Assembly: GCA_027040375.1 (NCBI GenBank)
Contig: JALUMJ010000100.1
Span: forward strand, 1-9,465
DNA length: 9,465 bases
Direction: 5' to 3'
From: Campylobacteraceae bacterium
Lineage (GTDB): Bacteria > Campylobacterota > Campylobacteria > Campylobacterales > Sulfurospirillaceae
Part shown: piece by piece, positions 6,203 through 9,465 of the stretch
Layout of the letters: each line of letters begins with the position of its first letter
How positions within the stretch are numbered: position 1 is the first letter of the stretch
Position numbers and translations under genes: made by a program
The notes under the pieces: model-generated
Told to the model about the DNA's origin: nothing
The model's database searches: none
Seen by the model: only the letters and a program-made list of their open reading frames with translations

Positions 6203-6230
6203 ATTATACTCAAAAAATTTTATATTTCAA
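6203..6230 (-). promoter_or_regulatory. Candidate sigma-70 promoter for the double-CxxC gene
   Basis: On the minus strand TTGAAA (6230-6225) is followed after 16 nt by TATAAT (6208-6203), close to the consensus in boxes and spacing. The -35 box overlaps the proC stop codon. A start near 6196 would leave a leader of about 38 nt before the gene starting at 6158. The box matches are read directly; activity is inferred. AT-rich DNA yields chance -10 boxes, but the pairing with a good -35 makes this one better than most. Confidence 0.5.
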
Positions 6231-6967
6231 AGTTTTTGAGTTTTATTGAAACATTCTTGCATTGCTTTTATAAAAGCATCTCTTACTTTACCCTCTTCAA
6301 GTTTAGCTGCCCCTGCTGCGGTTGTACCTCCTGGAGAAGTTATCTTGTCTTTTAAAAGAGCGGGATGTTCGTCTTTTAGCATTTCGCCGACACCCTCTAA
6401 CATATAAGCGGCATATTGGTAGCTGATGTCTCTTTTAAGACCAAGTTTGACAGCCCCATCACTTAAAGCTTCTGCTACCATGCTTATCCAAGCCGGAGCA
6501 GAGCCCCCAATGCCAGTAGCTATATCCAACTCTTTTTCATTATCTAACCAAAAGCACTTTCCTATACCACTTAAAATCTCTAAAGCATCTTTTTTCAATT
6601 CACTGTCGCCACAAAGAGAAGTTACGGATTTTTGTTTGAGCGCTGCTATGTTTGGCATGGCTCTTATATATGATTTTGAGTTAATGGTGGTTTTTAGCCT
6701 TTCAATGCTTACTCCAGCAAGTATGGAAATAACTCCTTTTGCCTGACCTGTAGTCTTTAGTGAATTAAGAGATTGTGGTTTTATGGCCAGTATAACGGTA
6801 TAATCATCTATATTTGGTATTTCTTTGATTATTTTTATATCTTTATATAGATTTGTCAATTTGTCTATTTTTGATTGATGCTTCTCAACTACGGTAATAT
6901 CATAGTTTTTTAATCCACCGAGCATAGCTCCACCCATATTTCCTGCACCTATTAGCAAAAGTTTCAT
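6227..6967 (-). CDS. proC: Pyrroline-5-carboxylate reductase (ProC)
   Basis: Catalyses the last step of proline synthesis, NAD(P)H-dependent reduction of 1-pyrroline-5-carboxylate to L-proline, in the cytoplasm. The 246-residue protein has the N-terminal Rossmann motif LLLIGAGNMGGAML (residues 3-16), an AIKPQ segment after the fourth strand, a MPN motif, and the C-terminal family signature TSPGGTTAAG at 210-219. It is slightly shorter than the E. coli enzyme but complete. AAAGGA (6978-6973) lies 5 nt before the ATG at 6967; the in-frame ATG at 6973 overlaps this site, so the downstream start is chosen. Only 22 nt separate the start from a MITE-like repeat, so its promoter must lie in the repeat or beyond it. 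It is divergent from luxS. Confidence 0.95.
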   Translation of the reverse strand: MKLLLIGAGNMGGAMLGGLKNYDITVVEKHQSKIDKLTNLYKDIKIIKEIPNIDDYTVILAIKPQSLNSLKTTGQAKGVISILAGVSIERLKTTINSKSYIRAMPNIAALKQKSVTSLCGDSELKKDALEILSGIGKCFWLDNEKELDIATGIGGSAPAWISMVAEALSDGAVKLGLKRDISYQYAAYMLEGVGEMLKDEHPALLKDKITSPGGTTAAGAAKLEEGKVRDAFIKAMQECFNKTQKL

Positions 6968-6989
6968 TATCATCCTTTAGAGAAATTAA

Positions 6990-7090
6990 CTGACCTTGCG
7001 CACTATAATGAGCAAAGCTCGTAAAGTCCCTACAATCCCCTAGAGTTTGTGAAAAGTAGAACTTTTCAAGAAAAAAGTGCGTAAGGTCAG
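6990..7090. mobile_element. MITE-like structured repeat, copy 2 (101 bp, shorter form)
   Basis: Diverged second copy of the element at 5043-5160. Terminal inverted repeats CTGACCTTGCGCAC (6990-7003) and GTGCGTAAGGTCAG (7077-7090) pair at 13 of 14 positions, the remaining pair being G-T. It is flanked by a perfect 7-bp direct repeat AAATTAA (6983-6989 and 7091-7097), a likely target-site duplication. Relative to copy 1 it lacks about 17 nt, including one arm of the CATAAT stem, and instead shows a short GAGC-AAA-GCTC hairpin (7010-7020). Most base differences in the right half are transitions. It fills most of the proC-luxS intergenic region and so probably supplies promoter or leader sequence to proC. 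No coding capacity. Confidence 0.82.
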
Positions 7091-7104
7091 AAATTAATCT
7101 TAAT

Positions 7105-7115
7105 TATACTATAAT
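7105..7115 (+). promoter_or_regulatory. Candidate -10 region of luxS
   Basis: Overlapping boxes TATACT (7105-7110) and TATAAT (7110-7115) lie 29-39 nt before the luxS ATG, a sensible place for a promoter -10. No good -35 is present; the expected place falls on the right end of the MITE-like repeat and its flanking duplication (about 7086-7093). Weak -35 boxes are common in Campylobacterota, so the site is plausible but unproven. Confidence 0.5.
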
Positions 7116-7143
7116 ATTGCTAAAAAATATGGAGGTGGATTTT

Positions 7144-7647
7144 ATGCCAATGTTAGATAGTTTTATGGTAGACCATACTAAGATGCCAGCACCTGCGGTT
7201 AGAGTTGCAAAATACATGACAACTCCTTGCGGAGATACTATTACGGTATTTGATCTTAGATTTTACAGACCAAATAAGGGGCTCATGTCTCCAGAGGGAA
7301 CTCATACTTTGGAGCACCTTTTTGCTGGATTTATGAGGGATCATTTAAATGGTGATGATGTTGAGGTTATTGATCTTTCGCCTATGGGATGCAGGACAGG
7401 ATTTTATATGAGTGTTATAGGAAGTCCAAAAGAAGATAGGGTCGTAAAAGCTTGGGAAGAGTCCATGAAAGATGTTTTAAATGTTAAAAGTCAGGATGAT
7501 ATACCTGAGCTTAATATCTATCAATGTGGAACTTGCCATATGCACTCACTTTTAAGTGCTAAAGAGATAGCTCATCATGTGCTTGATAATGGTATTGGAA
7601 TTATGAGCAATGAAGAATTAAAGTTGGATCCTTCCTTGATTAAGTAA
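7144..7647 (+). CDS. luxS: S-ribosylhomocysteine lyase (LuxS)
   Basis: Cleaves S-ribosylhomocysteine to homocysteine and DPD, the precursor of autoinducer-2, and so serves both the activated methyl cycle and AI-2 production. The 167-residue protein starts [12 protein letters not shown], matching the family start. It has the metal ligands H54 and H58 in HTLEH, with E57 as the conserved catalytic residue, C128 in QCGT as third ligand, and catalytic C83 in [12 protein letters not shown]. All key residues are present, so it should be active. GGAGG at 7131-7135, 8 nt before the ATG at 7144, and the family N-terminus exclude the in-frame TTG at 7117. It stands alone, divergent from proC and convergent with ciaB, and no methyl-cycle partner gene is adjacent. 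Confidence 0.97.
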   Translation: MPMLDSFMVDHTKMPAPAVRVAKYMTTPCGDTITVFDLRFYRPNKGLMSPEGTHTLEHLFAGFMRDHLNGDDVEVIDLSPMGCRTGFYMSVIGSPKEDRVVKAWEESMKDVLNVKSQDDIPELNIYQCGTCHMHSLLSAKEIAHHVLDNGIGIMSNEELKLDPSLIK

Positions 7648-7651
7648 GAAA

Positions 7652-7681
7652 GAAGGGTGGCTGCCTATGCGACCACTCTTC
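7652..7681. terminator. Hairpin between convergent luxS and ciaB, possibly bidirectional
   Basis: GAAGGGTGG (7652-7660) pairs with CCACTCTTC (7673-7681) over 9 bp with one G-T pair and a 12-nt loop. On the minus strand it is followed by the T-rich CTTCTTTCTTACTT, and on the + strand by a less T-rich CTATCTCTTTG. It starts 5 nt after the luxS stop and overlaps the last codons of ciaB. A shared terminator for the two convergent genes is the likely role; strength is uncertain because neither T-tract is continuous. Confidence 0.5.
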
Positions 7682-9465
7682 CTATCTCTTTGTATAAATC
7701 CCAATAATATTCTACAAAACTTTTGACTTCTTGTTTTACAGGCATAAAATATTTTCCCTCTTTTTTCACAAATTTATTTAAATATTTTGTTGCATCTTGC
7801 TTTTGAAGATAAGTTCTCGCCAACTCTTCATACATCTTTTGATAGATTCTTTTAGTATTTATATATTTTTTATCTGTTAAGTCAATACTTAAAGTGCCAT
7901 CAAAACAAAGTACTCCGCTTTGAAATAAAATATCAAGATGAATAAGTCCTTCACAATAATACGGCTCAACTTCTGCTGTTTCTTTCCATGCTATAAGACC
8001 AACTGCCCTTTTTGTCAAATCTCTTAGAATATATGGGGATAATTCTTTTTGCTCATATAAGAAAAATGCCATCAATCCGCCTGTAGTCGCTTTGAATTCT
8101 TCAATATTTTTAAAATTTCCAGTTTTATTCATAAGAGTTTCACTTGTTTCGTCCATCCAAAGTATATGTCCGAATTCATGTCCTATGGTAGTAGTATCAT
8201 AAACTTTATGCCATATCTCTTTTTTATTGAAAATCAAATCTTTTTCAAATTCTAAAAACTTTTTTCCAAAAATAATTTCATTTATCTTAAGAGTCGGTTT
8301 GGCTTTAAGTGAGTCTAAAATATTATCTGCAAATGCAAATATTTTTTTCCCGTATTTTGAGCTTACATTTTCATCATTGGGAACAACCTGAGCGGAGAAA
8401 AGTCCACAAAATTCAGCTCCGTAAAAAAAGAGTGGGCGGCCAATATAGAGTTGAACTTTATTTAAATTTGACAGAGTGCTTTTGTAAATATTGTTATATT
8501 TATTTTTATCACTTATTTTGGTAAAAAGCGAGTCAAACATATCTTGTATATTTTTTTTGGTATTGCTTGCTTGATTGTAATCTGGATTACTTATTCTTAT
8601 ATCCCATTCTAAAGCTACAGCTTTTCTGTAATGATCTTCATAATATTCAAGAGGATGGCCTATCTGCAAAGGTGAGGTTATCCTCATCCAAATCCTATCA
8701 ACAGCCGCCCATTTTGCTATGAGCTTATCGGTATTTGTTTCACTAAAAGCAGTTATGATAGCTTGAAGGTAATCTTGATAAAAATGCTCCTGATGAAAAA
8801 TATCATCTTTTAAGATAGATATTTTAAGTTTAAATTTTTCAAGAGATTTGAGGACATTTTTTACCTCTTTACTAAAAGCTTCACTGTAAGCTGTATTTTT
8901 ATATCCATCTTTGGTTTTTACCAAAACAGAGTATGACCTTTGGGCCTGCTTTCCTTCTTCACTTTTGTCAAATAACTCTTTTTCATTTAGCATTTTAAAA
9001 ATCTTTTCTTCATCACCTTCAAAGAGCTTGTAAAGTTCCCTGTTAACTCCGTTGATAATGTAGGCTGTCCAAGATGACTGCCAACTGCTAAGAGATTTGC
9101 CAACTTCATGGACTCCTTCTAAGATAGCTCTGTAAAATGGTGTCAAAAGTTTTAAAGAGTTGATTTTATGTATAATTTTTGAGTGTGAGTCAATATAAAA
9201 CTTACTGACCCAAAGATAAGCATTTTCTTTTATCTCTAAGATCTTATCTTCGCTGAAATCTTCCTTTTTTAAAGCTTGTATCAGTGAGTCATCTCTGAGG
9301 TTGACCAGTCTGTTTATCACACTTAATCTGTTTTCTTTATTTATAGTGAGTTTAATATCGTTTAAAAAATTATCAATAAAATCTCTTTTTTGCTCATTGC
9401 ACTTTTTATCATTTAATATATCAAAATAGCTATTTATATCTTTTTGTCTTTGTTCTAAAATAAGA
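7665..9465 (-). CDS. ciaB: CiaB family protein (invasion antigen B homologue), 5' end off the window
   Basis: Homologue of Campylobacter invasion antigen B, recognised from its overall sequence and length. The frame is open from the TAG at 7665-7667 to the right edge, giving 599 visible residues; Campylobacter CiaB is about 610, so only about ten N-terminal residues are missing. The GTG at 9318-9320 (visible residue 49) is an internal codon. In Campylobacter the protein is described as secreted through the flagellar apparatus and linked to host-cell invasion, but homologues also occur in free-living relatives, where the role is unknown. Visible residues 429-433 are HEFGH, followed by EEFKAT from residue 455, an arrangement like a gluzincin zinc-peptidase site. 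No signal peptide or membrane segment is seen. It converges with luxS, 17 nt apart. Peptidase activity is inferred only. Confidence 0.85.
   Translation of the reverse strand, partial: LILEQRQKDINSYFDILNDKKCNEQKRDFIDNFLNDIKLTINKENRLSVINRLVNLRDDSLIQALKKEDFSEDKILEIKENAYLWVSKFYIDSHSKIIHKINSLKLLTPFYRAILEGVHEVGKSLSSWQSSWTAYIINGVNRELYKLFEGDEEKIFKMLNEKELFDKSEEGKQAQRSYSVLVKTKDGYKNTAYSEAFSKEVKNVLKSLEKFKLKISILKDDIFHQEHFYQDYLQAIITAFSETNTDKLIAKWAAVDRIWMRITSPLQIGHPLEYYEDHYRKAVALEWDIRISNPDYNQASNTKKNIQDMFDSLFTKISDKNKYNNIYKSTLSNLNKVQLYIGRPLFFYGAEFCGLFSAQVVPNDENVSSKYGKKIFAFADNILDSLKAKPTLKINEIIFGKKFLEFEKDLIFNKKEIWHKVYDTTTIGHEFGHILWMDETSETLMNKTGNFKNIEEFKATTGGLMAFFLYEQKELSPYILRDLTKRAVGLIAWKETAEVEPYYCEGLIHLDILFQSGVLCFDGTLSIDLTDKKYINTKRIYQKMYEELARTYLQKQDATKYLNKFVKKEGKYFMPVKQEVKSFVEYYWDLYKEIGRVVA

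Noticed and set aside
6209..6240. CTCAAAAA/TTTTTGAG inverted repeat at the proC 3' end as a terminator
   Set aside because: The arms are almost entirely A-T, the loop is long (about 15 nt) and no GC-rich stem is present, so a stable terminator is unlikely; the same bases form a better promoter match.
6426..6746. 106-codon + strand open frame opposite proC
   Set aside because: It lies entirely within proC, has no ribosome-binding site of note, and reads as antisense shadow sequence.
6968..6973. Upstream ATG at 6973 as the proC start
   Set aside because: It overlaps the AAAGGA ribosome-binding site; the ATG at 6967 has 5-nt spacing and gives the usual MKLLLIGAGNMG start.
7117..7143. Longer luxS reading from TTG at 7117
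   Set aside because: The family begins MPxLDSF, matching the ATG at 7144, and GGAGG at 7131-7135 lies inside the proposed extension as its ribosome-binding site.

Overview
This window is AT-rich DNA from a member of the Campylobacterota (the former Epsilonproteobacteria), most plausibly a free-living, hydrogen-using type related to Sulfurimonas, Sulfurovum or Sulfuricurvum. The evidence is the gene content: a NiCoT nickel permease joined to NiFe-hydrogenase maturation genes, a CiaB family protein, a luxS gene, and a small multiheme cytochrome in the same operon. The species cannot be fixed from the sequence alone.

Left half (about 124-5042, + strand) is a tight nickel and hydrogenase-maturation operon in the order nickel permease, hypB, hypC, hypD, exported tetraheme-type cytochrome, hypE, hypA. 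Spacing is short or negative throughout. The permease would import Ni. HypA and HypB deliver it. HypC, HypD and HypE build the Fe(CN)2CO part of the active site. hypF and the hydrogenase subunits are not in the window. The unexpected member is the cytochrome between hypD and hypE, whose sequence is an internal duplication with four CxxCH motifs.

Middle (5043-7143) holds two copies of a small structured repeat (118 and 101 bp). Each has 14-bp terminal inverted repeats and is flanked by a 7-bp direct repeat (one perfect, one 6/7), so both look like insertions of a non-autonomous, MITE-like element. One lies directly after the hypA stop codon. The other sits between the divergent genes proC and luxS and takes up most of their shared upstream region. 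Between the copies are an unrecognised lipoprotein gene with a terminator-like hairpin inside its 3' end, a 61-residue double-CxxC protein on the minus strand, and proC (pyrroline-5-carboxylate reductase) on the minus strand.

Right part (7144-9465) holds luxS (+) and, convergent with it, a ciaB homologue (-) whose 5' end runs off the window. The two 3' ends share a hairpin that could terminate in both directions. The CiaB protein carries an HExxH motif followed 22 residues later by a Glu-Glu pair, a layout resembling gluzincin metallopeptidases.

Several start codons were refined from ribosome-binding sites and family N-termini: the cytochrome at 3323, hypA at 4701, proC at 6967, luxS at 7144. 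The apparent GTG start of ciaB at 9320 is internal.
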